Shown in pieces: positions 14,022 through 21,513 of a DNA stretch of 21,513 nt (within the stretch, counting starts at the first letter, position 1; every line of letters begins with the position of its first letter). The DNA comes from Tepidisphaeraceae bacterium (GTDB taxonomy: Bacteria > Planctomycetota > Phycisphaerae > Tepidisphaerales > Tepidisphaeraceae), in NCBI GenBank assembly GCA_025450555.1, contig JANWHF010000032.1, positions 1 to 21,513 on the forward strand, read 5' to 3'. Below the pieces are notes generated by a model that ran no database searches, was not told the DNA's origin, and worked only from the letters and a program-made list of their open reading frames with translations. Made by a program: the position numbers and the translations under genes.

Positions 14022-15205
14022 ACCAGAATGAGGGTCTGCGGATCGGAAAGAAATGGCGTCAGCACCTCCGCTCCCAAGTCGGTCACCACAACCATATCGC
14101 AATGGCGCATGCCTTGGGCGTTTTCGATGTAGATGGCTGGCTCGACGTTGAAAACCATACCGACTTCGAGAAGGTCCGGCGATTTGGGGTGCAGGCGGGG
14201 CTGGGCGTTATGATCGATGGCGGCATAGCCAACGCCGTGGCCGGTGGCGTGCTTGAATTGGTCGCCGAAGCCGCGGTCGCTCAGGATTTGCCGGGCGGCT
14301 TTGTCTACGTCGGCGGCGCGGACGCCAGGGCGGATTGCCTGGAGGGCGGCTTCGCGCGCCGCAGAAATAGCATCGTACATCCGCTTTTGCTGATCGGTGG
14401 GTTTGCCGAGGCAAAAGGTGCGGGTGATGTCGGTCCAGTAGCCGGCGATGTTGGAATTGCAGTGGACCATGACCAGCTCGCCGGCCTGCATGACGCGATC
14501 GGAGGAAATTGCATAGGCGCCATAAGCGGAAGCGCCGCGAGGGCCAGACATGATTGCCAGATGCTGTTGATCGCGCGCGTGAGCGTTTTGATAAAGCGGC
14601 AAGCTCGCTAGTGACGCGACCGCGATCTCAAACTCGCCCGGCCGCAGCGCGCGGCGAGCGGCTTCGAAAGCGCCCTGAGCAACTTTGCATGCTTGCCGCA
14701 CGCGATCCACTTCCTGCGATGTACAGATCGATCGAAGCTTGGACAGAAGACGCTTTGCATCTTCGGCATTGCTGCCCGGCAGCGCGCGATTAATGACTTC
14801 CGCAAGGCCGCTGCCGAACAGATGCATCGAAATATAAGAGGCCGGCTGGTTCGCGTCGCTCAGGTCGCATCCGATCCGCCCCCCACTCACGCCGATTGTG
14901 GAAGCCGCTTCGGTCAATGGCGGAACAATCGCATCCGTCACCGTTTGCAGTTGATCCAGCGACGCGGGTTTGTAAGGGAAGACTTCGGCCGCTCCGGTTT
15001 TTCGCGCCAGTTCGCTTTCATCTTCAGGCACAACCAGCGCCACCTTCCCCTCACTGTTGGCCACCGCAAGGCTCGTTCCCACGATCGGCCAATACCCTGC
15101 TGATAGCAGCAATACGTTGGATGGCGTGCCACAGATCAGTGCGTCAAAGCCCGCTTCGCCGATTGCGCGGGCATTACGTTGGGTTCGTTGCGAATGGTGG
15201 GCCAT
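14018..15205 (-). CDS. M24-family (aminopeptidase P / prolidase-like) protein with altered metal ligands
   Basis: This 395-aa protein has a creatinase/prolidase N-terminal domain (~15-150) and a pita-bread M24 domain (~160-390). Recognisable blocks are GYWTDITRTF (Asp at the second ligand position), ATGHGVGY (His ligand), and MVFNVEPAIY (Glu ligand). Two of the five usual metal ligands are replaced: the first Asp is His248 (VMVHCNSN), and the last Glu is Cys369 (MRHCDMVVVT, where IED is usual). Standard members are cytoplasmic Mn/Co peptidases cleaving X-Pro bonds; this one may bind a different metal, act differently, or be inactive. The frame is open to an ATG at 15244, but the ATG at 15203-15205 is preferred: AAGG lies about 7 bp upstream, and the extra 13 residues would overlap the larB promoter. 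It is divergent from larB. Confidence 0.88.
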   Translation of the reverse strand: MAHHSQRTQRNARAIGEAGFDALICGTPSNVLLLSAGYWPIVGTSLAVANSEGKVALVVPEDESELARKTGAAEVFPYKPASLDQLQTVTDAIVPPLTEAASTIGVSGGRIGCDLSDANQPASYISMHLFGSGLAEVINRALPGSNAEDAKRLLSKLRSICTSQEVDRVRQACKVAQGAFEAARRALRPGEFEIAVASLASLPLYQNAHARDQQHLAIMSGPRGASAYGAYAISSDRVMQAGELVMVHCNSNIAGYWTDITRTFCLGKPTDQQKRMYDAISAAREAALQAIRPGVRAADVDKAARQILSDRGFGDQFKHATGHGVGYAAIDHNAQPRLHPKSPDLLEVGMVFNVEPAIYIENAQGMRHCDMVVVTDLGAEVLTPFLSDPQTLILV

Positions 15206-15223
15206 GTCAGCGCCTTTTCGACG

Positions 15224-15253
15224 TTGCGTCGTGGCGTTGTCCATTCGTATGGT
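15224..15253 (+). promoter_or_regulatory. Candidate promoter for the lar operon
   Basis: TTGCGT (15224-15229) and TATGGT (15248-15253) are separated by 18 bp in the 68-bp gap between the M24 gene and larB. Transcription would start near 15260, about 14 nt before the larB ATG. The match is moderate. Confidence 0.35.
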
Positions 15254-15273
15254 AAGCCATAGGACGCAATGCG

Positions 15274-16053
15274 ATGAATGAGCAAAGTCTTTGCCAACTT
15301 TTAACCGAAGTCTCCCGCGGCCAGCGCGGCATCGAGGAAACGGTTGAGCTCCTCAAACGGCTGCCGTTCGAACCAGTCGATGGTTTTGCTAAAATCGACC
15401 ACCATCGCGCCCTTCGGCGCAATCGTCCTGAAACGATTTACTGCGAAGGTAAAACTCCGACCCAGGTTGCGATGATCTTTGAACGAATGGCCGCCCATGC
15501 CCCGCGCGTTCTCGCGACCCGCGCCTCGCCCGCACATCACCTCGAAACCTTGCAGCGCGTGCATAGGGTGAAGTACGACGCGGTTTCGCGATGTCTCTGG
15601 ATTGATGATGCGCCCGCGACCGCGAATGCGTTGCAGCCGATGTTGGTTGCCGCCGGCACGAGCGATATTCCCGTGGCCGAGGAGTCGGCGATCGCACTGG
15701 AGCTGTGCGGCTACTGCGTCGAGCGGATTTACGATGTCGGCGTTGCCGGACTGCATCGGCTTCTGGCCCATCTGCCTCACCTGCAGGCAGCGCCGGTGCT
15801 GATTGTCTTCGCGGGGATGGAGGGCGCACTGCCCAGCGTCGTGGCAGGACTTGTTGCAGCGCCCGTAATCGCGGTGCCTACATCGGTCGGCTATGGCGCA
15901 AGCTTTGGTGGCCTTGCCGCACTTCTGGGCGCGCTCAATAGCTGCTCGCCGGGCATCGGGGTGGTCAACATCGACAATGGATTTGGCGCGGCGCAGCTTG
16001 CCGCCGCGATTCTGGACGGCATGCAGCCGGCATCCAAAGGAGCGGCGCAGTGA
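15274..16053 (+). CDS. larB: LarB, pyridinium-3,5-biscarboxylic acid mononucleotide synthase
   Basis: This is a 259-aa cytoplasmic protein. LarB carboxylates and hydrolyses nicotinic acid adenine dinucleotide to the biscarboxylic acid mononucleotide, the first step of nickel-pincer-nucleotide cofactor synthesis. The C-terminal half is the PurE-like domain with GTSDIPVAEE (128-137), GMEGALPSVVAGL (181-193), PTSVGYG (202-208) and LNSCSPGIGVVNIDNGFGAA (221-240), all family hallmarks. The N-terminal about 120 residues (VSRGQRGIEETVELLKRLPFE; KTPTQVAMIFERM; VLATRA) match the LarB-specific extension. AGGA lies about 9 bp before the ATG. It is the first gene of larB-larE-larA, overlapping larE by 4 bp. 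Confidence 0.95.
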   Translation: MNEQSLCQLLTEVSRGQRGIEETVELLKRLPFEPVDGFAKIDHHRALRRNRPETIYCEGKTPTQVAMIFERMAAHAPRVLATRASPAHHLETLQRVHRVKYDAVSRCLWIDDAPATANALQPMLVAAGTSDIPVAEESAIALELCGYCVERIYDVGVAGLHRLLAHLPHLQAAPVLIVFAGMEGALPSVVAGLVAAPVIAVPTSVGYGASFGGLAALLGALNSCSPGIGVVNIDNGFGAAQLAAAILDGMQPASKGAAQ

Positions 16054-16829
16054 CGCAGCAAATTGCCGTTCCGCTGCGCAAGCTTCGGTCCATCCTCGAT
16101 GGATACGGCTCAACCCTCGTCGCCTATTCGGGCGGCGTGGACAGTGCCGTCGTCCTCATGCTGGCCGAGCAGCAGCTTGGCGATCGCGCGCTGGGGATTA
16201 TCGGAAATTCGCCTGCCTATCCGGCTTCGGAACTAAACGAAGCCCTTACACTGGCCAGAAAGTTTTCGCTGCCCGTGCGAATGATCGAGACCGACGAGAG
16301 CAGTGATCCTCGATACCTGGCGAACACCGCCGATCGCTGCTTTTTCTGTCGATCGCACCTGTTTGCCCAGCTTCGAAACCTCGCCAACGAAGAAGGCTAT
16401 GCGCAAGTTGCCGATGGCGTGCATGCCGACGACTTGCGCGATCACGTGGGCGGAATGAAAGCCGCCCACCAGTTCGGCGTGCGCTCGCCGCTGCTGGAAG
16501 CCGGTTTGGGAAAGGCGGATGTTCGAACGATCGCTCGCGCGCTCGGCCTGCCGGTGTGGGATAAGCCGGCGTTAGCCTGCCTGGCGTCGCGAATCCCAAC
16601 CGGCACTCCCGTAACGGTTTCTTTGCTGAACCGGATTGGGCAGGCGGAGCAGAGGCTGCGCGATCTTGGTTTTGCCAACTTTCGCGTGCGACATCATGGC
16701 GAGCTGGCGCGAATCGAACTGGCTGAGGATGAAATGCCGCGCGCCCTAAATCTGCAATCGCAACTCGTCGCCCAGCTTCGCGAGGCGGGTTATCGGCACG
16801 TTACGCTCGATCTCAATCCAAGGAACTGA
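16050..16829 (+). CDS. larE: LarE, sulfur transferase of nickel-pincer cofactor synthesis
   Basis: This 259-aa member of the PP-loop ATP pyrophosphatase group has YSGGVDSAVV (26-35) as the AMP-binding loop. LarE adenylates the two carboxylates of the LarB product and converts them to thiocarboxylates. Cys177 in ALACLASRIPTG aligns with the sulfur-donor Cys176 of Lactiplantibacillus plantarum LarE. This protein also has a CxxC pair, Cys97 and Cys100 (DRCFFCR), where the L. plantarum enzyme has none. Three such cysteines are known to hold a [4Fe-4S] cluster in other LarE proteins, which would make it catalytic rather than self-sacrificing (inference). The start is a GTG overlapping the larB stop (GTGA), with AAAGGAG 7 bp upstream. 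larA follows after 2 bp. Confidence 0.94.
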   Translation: MTQQIAVPLRKLRSILDGYGSTLVAYSGGVDSAVVLMLAEQQLGDRALGIIGNSPAYPASELNEALTLARKFSLPVRMIETDESSDPRYLANTADRCFFCRSHLFAQLRNLANEEGYAQVADGVHADDLRDHVGGMKAAHQFGVRSPLLEAGLGKADVRTIARALGLPVWDKPALACLASRIPTGTPVTVSLLNRIGQAEQRLRDLGFANFRVRHHGELARIELAEDEMPRALNLQSQLVAQLREAGYRHVTLDLNPRN

Positions 16830-16831
16830 TC

Positions 16832-18145
16832 ATGACCATCGACTTCCCCTACCCCGGCTACCAGGACATCGCGCCACTGGAAATCACCCAGAAGAATTTC
16901 ATGGGCGTCTTTTCGCCGCGCGCTTACGACCACGTGGACGAGGCCAGCGTCCTCAAAGAAGGTTTGGCCAAGCCCATCGGCGCGCCGCGCCTTCGCGAAG
17001 CGGTCAAATGGACCGATCGAGTTCTAATCATCATCGACGATGGCACGCGCACCACGCCGATCGATCGAATTCTGCCCGGCGTCTTCGAGGAGCTGCACGC
17101 GGCAGGCGTCAAAGACAATCAGATCGAATTTATCCAGGGCGTTGGCACCCATCGCCCCATGAAGCCCGAGGAATTGCAGAAAAAGCTCGGGCAATTCAAC
17201 GGCAAATACAAAATCCACGAGCACCAGTACAAGGACTACAAAAGCCTGCACGATTTTGGCGCCACGCAGGATGGCACGCGCGTCACCGCGAATAAAAAGA
17301 TCCTCGACTTTAATTTTGTCATGGGCATCGGCTCCATCCTGCCCCACCGGGTCAAGGGCATGTCGGGCGGGGCGAAGATCATGTTCCCCGGAATCTCCGG
17401 CAAGGAAATGATGGAGCGAAATCAGTGGGAAGCCTCGATGCACATGTCCGAAACGGTGATGGGCGTGCCGGAGAACTCGATGCGGCTACGCATGGAAGAA
17501 GCGGCTCGCATTGCGGGCCTTAAGTACATTGTAAATGTAGTATATGACACGAAATTAAAAATCGTCGGCTGCTTCAGCGGGGACATCGTCGAAGCCCACC
17601 GCCACGGCTGCATCAAGGCGCGGGAGGTTTATGCCGTACATCTTCCGACACGCTGCGACATCCTGATCATCGACTCGCATCCCGCCGATCGCGATTTCTG
17701 GCAATCCGCCAAAGGGCCTTATGCTGGGACGATGGCCGTCAAGCAAGGCGGCACGATGATCTGCGTCGCGCCCAATCCCGAAGGTGTCGCAACCAATCAC
17801 GAAAACGTGTTGAAGATTGGATATCGGCCCACTTCAGAGCTGGTGTCGATGGTGCAGCAGGGAAAAGTGGACGATTTAGTCGGCGCTGCAATCCTGGCGG
17901 ATGTCTGCCAGATCGTGGACAAGACCGATTGCATTATGGTTTCGCCGGGGATCAAACCGGATGAAGCCAAAAAGCTTGGCTTCCGTTCAGCCAAGACGGC
18001 GCAGGAAGCGCTGAAGATGGGGCTGGAAAAGCAGGGAGCGGATGCTTCGATAGCCGTCATTCGCTTTGGCGGCCATGCGCTGCCGGTCGTCGAGGACGAA
18101 GCAGCGGATCTTGGGCGCGTGGAGAAAAAGGGATCTCGCGGCTGA
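16832..18145 (+). CDS. larA: LarA-family nickel-pincer 2-hydroxyacid racemase/epimerase homologue
   Basis: This 437-aa cytoplasmic protein aligns along its length with lactate racemase LarA. Conserved are THRP with His107 (His108 in L. plantarum), His172 (His174), Lys182 in SGGAK (Lys184, the covalent cofactor attachment), the PGISG loop, INVVYD-like VNVVYD, and DFWQSAKG with Lys298-type residue. LarA moves a hydride between substrate C2 and the nickel-pincer cofactor to invert the centre. The nickel-coordinating His200 is replaced by Gln198 (RNQWE; the reference has ANH) with no gap in between. The DHTRP substrate segment reads DGTRT. The substrate is therefore probably not plain lactate. 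It is the third gene of larB-larE-larA; no larC (nickel insertion) is in the window. It is convergent with the lipoprotein gene 8 bp downstream. Confidence 0.88.
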   Translation: MTIDFPYPGYQDIAPLEITQKNFMGVFSPRAYDHVDEASVLKEGLAKPIGAPRLREAVKWTDRVLIIIDDGTRTTPIDRILPGVFEELHAAGVKDNQIEFIQGVGTHRPMKPEELQKKLGQFNGKYKIHEHQYKDYKSLHDFGATQDGTRVTANKKILDFNFVMGIGSILPHRVKGMSGGAKIMFPGISGKEMMERNQWEASMHMSETVMGVPENSMRLRMEEAARIAGLKYIVNVVYDTKLKIVGCFSGDIVEAHRHGCIKAREVYAVHLPTRCDILIIDSHPADRDFWQSAKGPYAGTMAVKQGGTMICVAPNPEGVATNHENVLKIGYRPTSELVSMVQQGKVDDLVGAAILADVCQIVDKTDCIMVSPGIKPDEAKKLGFRSAKTAQEALKMGLEKQGADASIAVIRFGGHALPVVEDEAADLGRVEKKGSRG

Positions 18146-18153
18146 GCCCTCAC

Positions 18154-18822
18154 TCACCGCGTCGGTTTCGAATTGGCCTCGCGATCCAGCGCCTGCGTCA
18201 GCTTGACGAGCACTCTTTGCCAGGCCTGACTTAAAGCGGCTGCGAAATCGGCCGGGGATCGACTTCGGACTGGCGCTGTTTCATGAAAAGGTAATTCAAG
18301 TCCCAGCTCATCCGCATTCTGATATTGGCGGATCAGGAAGAACCGGCCTCCGACAACCGCAGTGGGTGCAGCCTTGTTGGATGAGTCGATGTAGAAATCC
18401 GTGACATTGCCTTCGAGACGAAGTTTCGATTGCAGACCGCTGGCGGAATCGACCACCGTCATCGGGCCATGCGTGTCGAGCCATTGCACCAGCGAACCCG
18501 TGAGAAGTGAAGCCGGCGGCGCGATGAAGTTGTTGTAGTAATCGGTGTCGAACTGCGTCGGCCCGAGCCGGTAAACAAATGTTGCCGCGTCGTAAGGCGG
18601 GCTGACGCGAATCGTGCCGACGCGCAATACGCCTGCATGATGCGCGGTCGGCGCTGCAGAATTACTGTTCTCGTTTGCCGCGGACGTCTCGATGGCAAAA
18701 TATCCCTTTGCCACCGGCGGCTGCTTGAGGATTCCGCCGCAGCCGGCCAAAGACAGAGAAAATATCCCAGCCAGGACGGCCAGCAGCGTTCGCACTGAAT
18801 GATTCACCAATCGAAGCTCCAT
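18154..18822 (-). CDS. ABC-type transport auxiliary lipoprotein (PqiC-like)
   Basis: This 222-aa protein has a clear lipoprotein signal: basic start, hydrophobic helix at 11-26, lipobox LAGC with Cys28. The mature part starts with a poorly conserved linker and then a PqiC/YmbA-like domain: LRVGTIRVSPPYDAATFVYRLG (~65-86), YYNNFIAPPASLLTGSLVQWL (~95-115), LEGNVTDFYID and a final amphipathic helix. PqiC-type lipoproteins sit in the outer membrane and dock the MCE tube. It is the last gene of the second MCE operon, 12 bp after the MCE gene, with AAGGGAAG before the ATG. It ends tail-to-tail with larA with no visible terminator. Confidence 0.88.
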   Translation of the reverse strand: MELRLVNHSVRTLLAVLAGIFSLSLAGCGGILKQPPVAKGYFAIETSAANENSNSAAPTAHHAGVLRVGTIRVSPPYDAATFVYRLGPTQFDTDYYNNFIAPPASLLTGSLVQWLDTHGPMTVVDSASGLQSKLRLEGNVTDFYIDSSNKAAPTAVVGGRFFLIRQYQNADELGLELPFHETAPVRSRSPADFAAALSQAWQRVLVKLTQALDREANSKPTR

Positions 18823-18834
18823 AATTCTTCCCTT

Positions 18835-19818
18835 TTACTGGCCCGGCTCCTTGCGCGGGGGCGGCCCGCCAAGAATCAGCCGGGACGGATTCTCTCGCGC
18901 ATCGCTCGACAGCGCGGCAAGGTTTTCAGCCGTGCGCCGCAGATCCGTGATAATGGCCTGAATATCCTGCTGCTGGCTGGAGATGAGCGTGCGAAGTTCC
19001 TGAGCCGTCCCGCGAAGATCACCAATTGTTTTACCCGCACCCGCGCTGTCGTCGGCAACGTTGCTCAGAGTTTTGTCCAGTCGTTTGTCATTGAGGAGTT
19101 GATCCAGCCGGGCGCTGGTGGCCTTGAGTTGGCTGGCGATGGCCGGCAGATCATTCATGGTTTTATTCAATGGAGCGCTATTCGCATCGATGACCTTGCT
19201 CACGTTATCGATAGCGCCGCCTGCGCTTTTGACCAGGTGATCGATGTGCTGCACGACGCCGGGCAGATTCGCCTTGCGCAAATCTCCGGCAAGCTGCTCT
19301 GCAGCGCTCATCACTTGTGTCATCGTGTTGGGAGCGGAGGGAATATAAAGCGTCGGCGATTTCCAATGAACGTCCAGCTCGGGCGTCTTGGGATCGACAT
19401 AATCCAGCCCGACAAAGACGCCGCCCGTAAGCCCCTGCTGATCGACGCGCGCCCGCAGTCCGTTCTTGGTCATCTGTGCAAACATGTCGTGAATTTCCTT
19501 CAGATTCATTCCTTTGAACTGGCTTGAATCCAGTGACATATCGATCAGGACATAGCGAGCAATGCGGTGCGACTGCGCGCTCAGGCCCCCCTCCTTGTCG
19601 GCCGCGAATGCGATTGAGGTAACCCGTCCAATTTTCACACCTCGATATTCAACCGGCGCGCCGACATCCAGCCCGCTGATTGATTCATCGAGGACGGTCT
19701 GCATGGGGATGTGTTTCTCGAGCAATCGCTCCGCCCCCAGGGCAATCACCGCCGCCACCATCATTCCGATGCCGATCAGGACGAACAGTCCAAGCTTGAA
19801 ATATCGTGCATTGTTCAT
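18835..19818 (-). CDS. MCE-domain lipid-transport protein, second system
   Basis: This 327-aa periplasmic protein has an N-terminal membrane anchor (~8-28). A single MCE domain begins at ~38 (SGLDVGAPVEYRGVKIGRV at 48-66) and is longer than in the first system because of an insert (ADKEGGLSAQSHRIARYVL ... MTKNGLRARV ... LTGGVFVGLDYV). A coiled-coil region at ~165-310 and a Pro-rich end follow. The GLRARV and GGVFVGLDYV segments are typical of the PqiB/MlaD group that works with a PqiC lipoprotein, which is encoded next. It starts by ATGA overlap with the ATPase gene and has GAGG 7 bp upstream. It should form the lipid-conducting ring between membranes. It shares only the MCE core with the protein at 4488-5471. 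Confidence 0.92.
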   Translation of the reverse strand: MNNARYFKLGLFVLIGIGMMVAAVIALGAERLLEKHIPMQTVLDESISGLDVGAPVEYRGVKIGRVTSIAFAADKEGGLSAQSHRIARYVLIDMSLDSSQFKGMNLKEIHDMFAQMTKNGLRARVDQQGLTGGVFVGLDYVDPKTPELDVHWKSPTLYIPSAPNTMTQVMSAAEQLAGDLRKANLPGVVQHIDHLVKSAGGAIDNVSKVIDANSAPLNKTMNDLPAIASQLKATSARLDQLLNDKRLDKTLSNVADDSAGAGKTIGDLRGTAQELRTLISSQQQDIQAIITDLRRTAENLAALSSDARENPSRLILGGPPPRKEPGQ

Positions 19819-20726
19819 GACTTGCCTCGATGGTTGGCTGAAGGTCGAGCGCCGCCGTTGCGGCTCGGGACGGATTTGGAACTGTCAGTTGAATGCGAAT
19901 AGTGCTCAAGCGGTTGCCGGCTGAAGAACGCGCGCACCCATAGGTCGGGGCTGCAATCGCGCAATTCGGCTGGATCGCCTTCGGCGACGATCGTCTTTTT
20001 TTCTGTTGAAAGAAGAAGCACGCGATCGGCGATCGCAAAAATGCTCGGCAATTGATGCGAGACGATAATAAATGTCATGTTCAGCAGTTTCTGAAGCGCG
20101 AGAATAAGCTGATCTAACTCGGCCGATGTAAAGGGATCGAGCCCGGCGGAAGGCTCATCGAGAAAAAGGATCGTCGGATCGAGCGCCAAGGCCCGGGCGA
20201 TGCCTGCCCTACGCTGCATGCCGCCGCTCAATTCAGCCGGCTTCTTCTGGGCCTGCTCGGCTAAGCCTACCAATTGCAGCTTGGTCAGCGCCACCATAGC
20301 GATCATTTGGTGAGACAAGTGGGTGTAAGTCCGCAGCGGAAGCTCGACGTTTTCCAGGACCGTCATCGAACCAAACAAAGCGCCGCTCTGAAACGCGACG
20401 CCGATGCGCCGAAGAATGCGCTGGCGATCATCGATCGCGGCGGCAGCGAGATCCTCTCCCTCGATGAGGACTTTGCCGCGGGTCGATGCCTCCAGACCAA
20501 GCATGTGCCGAAGGAGCGTGCTTTTCCCGCTGCCTGATGCGCCGGCGATGACCAGCACTTCGCGCGGATGCACCTGAAAATTGACGCCTTCAAGAATCGT
20601 CTGGCCCCCGTATTGAACGGTCAGATCCTGGACCTCGACGATCGGATCGGGCTCCGGTTGCTCGAGCCGGCAGGTGCTGGGCGAAGTTGATGCATCAGGC
20701 AATTTGGGATCAGCGGATGGGTCCAC
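19815..20726 (-). CDS. MCE-type ABC transporter ATPase, second system
   Basis: This 303-aa protein has a complete ATPase domain: Walker A GASGSGKS (62-69), Q-loop VAFQSGALFGSMTV, signature LSGGM (166-170), Walker B ILFLDEPS (186-193), GLDP, and His in IIVSHQ. SGALFGSMTV after the Q-loop marks the MlaF/lipid-transport type. An extra polar N-terminus (~1-28) and a Ser/Arg-rich C-terminal tail (~270-303) lie outside the domain. GTG at 20726 is preferred as start because GAGGA lies 7 bp upstream; a TTG at 20732 overlapping the permease stop is the alternative. It energises the permease encoded just upstream and overlaps the MCE gene by 4 bp. Confidence 0.93.
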   Translation of the reverse strand: MDPSADPKLPDASTSPSTCRLEQPEPDPIVEVQDLTVQYGGQTILEGVNFQVHPREVLVIAGASGSGKSTLLRHMLGLEASTRGKVLIEGEDLAAAAIDDRQRILRRIGVAFQSGALFGSMTVLENVELPLRTYTHLSHQMIAMVALTKLQLVGLAEQAQKKPAELSGGMQRRAGIARALALDPTILFLDEPSAGLDPFTSAELDQLILALQKLLNMTFIIVSHQLPSIFAIADRVLLLSTEKKTIVAEGDPAELRDCSPDLWVRAFFSRQPLEHYSHSTDSSKSVPSRNGGARPSANHRGKS

Positions 20727-20728
20727 CC

Positions 20729-21513
20729 TCAAATCCTCATGAAATAGTAGATCACTCCGAAGCAGCCATCCGTGGCGACGACAATCAGGATCGACATGAC
20801 GACCGATCGGGTCGCGCTGTCGCCGGCGGCGCGCGGGCCGCTACCAGTGCGAAGGCCGCAGAAGCATCCCACCATTCCAATCATCAGCCCCTCCAACACG
20901 GTCTTCCCGATGCCACCAAATACGTCGGGCCAGTTGAGGGACTGGTGGGCTTGAATGAGGTAGTGGATGAAGGCCATGCCGTGATAGGCCATGACGGTGT
21001 AGCCGCCGATGATGCCGGCCAGATCGCAGAACATGCACAGCAGCGGCGCCATGAGCAGTGCGGCCAGGACTCTGGGAACCGTCAAAAAGCGCACGGGATC
21101 AAGTCCCATGGCGCGAAGCGCATTGAGTTCCTGGTCCACCTTCATCGTTCCCAATTCGGCAGCCAGCGAAGATCCGGTTCGGCCAGCCATCAGCAGCGCG
21201 ACGATCAGCGGACCCAACTCGCGCGTGACCGCAATCGCGACCACCGCGGGAATGACGGTCCGTACGCCATACCGCTCGGTTTGCTCGGCCGATTGGAATG
21301 CAAGCATGACGCCAATCAGCAGACCCAGCAGGAGCGTAATCGGCACCGCATCAGCGCCGATTTTTTCGCATGCCGCCATCAGATCACCCCATCGCACGCG
21401 ACGCGGATGGAACGCCGCCCAGACGAAAGCCGTGCAAACTTCGCCGACGAAGGCAACCATCGCCTTCGCTTCGGCCAATGTGCAAGAGACTTTCTCGCCC
21501 AGCCGGATAACAA
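20729..21513 (-). CDS. MCE-type ABC transporter permease (MlaE family), 5' end cut by window
   Basis: The frame is open to the window edge. The codons upstream of the TTG at 21476-21478 read VIRLGEKVSCTLAEAK, which looks like the native MlaE N-terminus, so the true start lies outside. Inside are the hallmark ELGPLIVALLMAGRTG, SSLAAELGTMKVDQELNALR and MGLDPVRFLTVPRVLA blocks and about five membrane segments. It is the first visible gene of a minus-strand operon with ATPase, MCE protein and lipoprotein, all overlapping or within 12 bp. Compared with the permease at 2779-3594 the core is clearly homologous but divergent (for example RTGSS against RVGGA), so the two are paralogous systems rather than a recent duplication. 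Confidence 0.92.
   Translation of the reverse strand, partial: VIRLGEKVSCTLAEAKAMVAFVGEVCTAFVWAAFHPRRVRWGDLMAACEKIGADAVPITLLLGLLIGVMLAFQSAEQTERYGVRTVIPAVVAIAVTRELGPLIVALLMAGRTGSSLAAELGTMKVDQELNALRAMGLDPVRFLTVPRVLAALLMAPLLCMFCDLAGIIGGYTVMAYHGMAFIHYLIQAHQSLNWPDVFGGIGKTVLEGLMIGMVGCFCGLRTGSGPRAAGDSATRSVVMSILIVVATDGCFGVIYYFMRI

Noticed and set aside
14018..15244. M24 protein starting at ATG 15244
   Set aside because: It has no ribosome site and would overlap the candidate larB promoter; ATG 15205 has AAGG upstream and starts just before the domain.

Overview
This window reads as a moderately GC-rich bacterial chromosome segment, most likely from the Planctomycetota and perhaps the Phycisphaerae side. 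The placement is inferred from an EF-Tu whose switch I lacks the usual RGITI motif, scattered ribosomal genes (rpsL-rpsG without fusA, tuf as a separate unit), and a secreted esterase-type hydrolase common in that phylum. No composition or phylogeny was computed. The window is densely coded on both strands. No rRNA, canonical tRNA, CRISPR array or insertion sequence was seen.

Layout. 1-2595: a truncated secreted alpha/beta hydrolase (-), a HAD phosphatase and a small membrane protein (+), a very long hairpin, and a TPR protein (-). 2779-5471 (+): a three-gene MCE/Mla-type lipid transporter operon (permease, ATPase, MCE protein) behind a promoter that may give a leaderless mRNA. 5494-8120 (-): rpsL, an uncatalogued 45-codon membrane ORF, rpsG and serS, driven by a clear sigma-70-like promoter preceded by two tandem 12-bp repeats. 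8243-12319: a GH1-like glycosidase (+), a LuxR-type regulator (-) divergent from a cytochrome P450 (+), and an orphan SUKH/SMI1-KNR4 protein (+).

12424-14021 (-): tuf, preceded by a structured leader with a consensus tRNA T-arm. Upstream of that is a compact unit of promoter, 26-aa Asn-rich ORF and intrinsic terminator. 14018-15205 (-): an M24 (aminopeptidase P-like) protein with two substituted metal ligands. 15274-18145 (+): larB-larE-larA, making and using the nickel pincer cofactor; the LarA homologue has Gln in place of the nickel-binding His. 18154-21513 (-): a second, complete-looking MCE transporter operon (permease cut by the window edge, ATPase, MCE protein, PqiC-like lipoprotein).

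Themes. Two different MCE lipid-transport systems lie within 20 kb, which points to a diderm envelope with active inter-membrane lipid traffic. The lar operon implies racemisation or epimerisation of a 2-hydroxyacid, probably not lactate itself. The best candidates for undescribed biology are the tuf leader region (micro-ORF plus terminator plus tRNA-like fold) and the enzyme variants with altered metal ligands (M24 protein, LarA).
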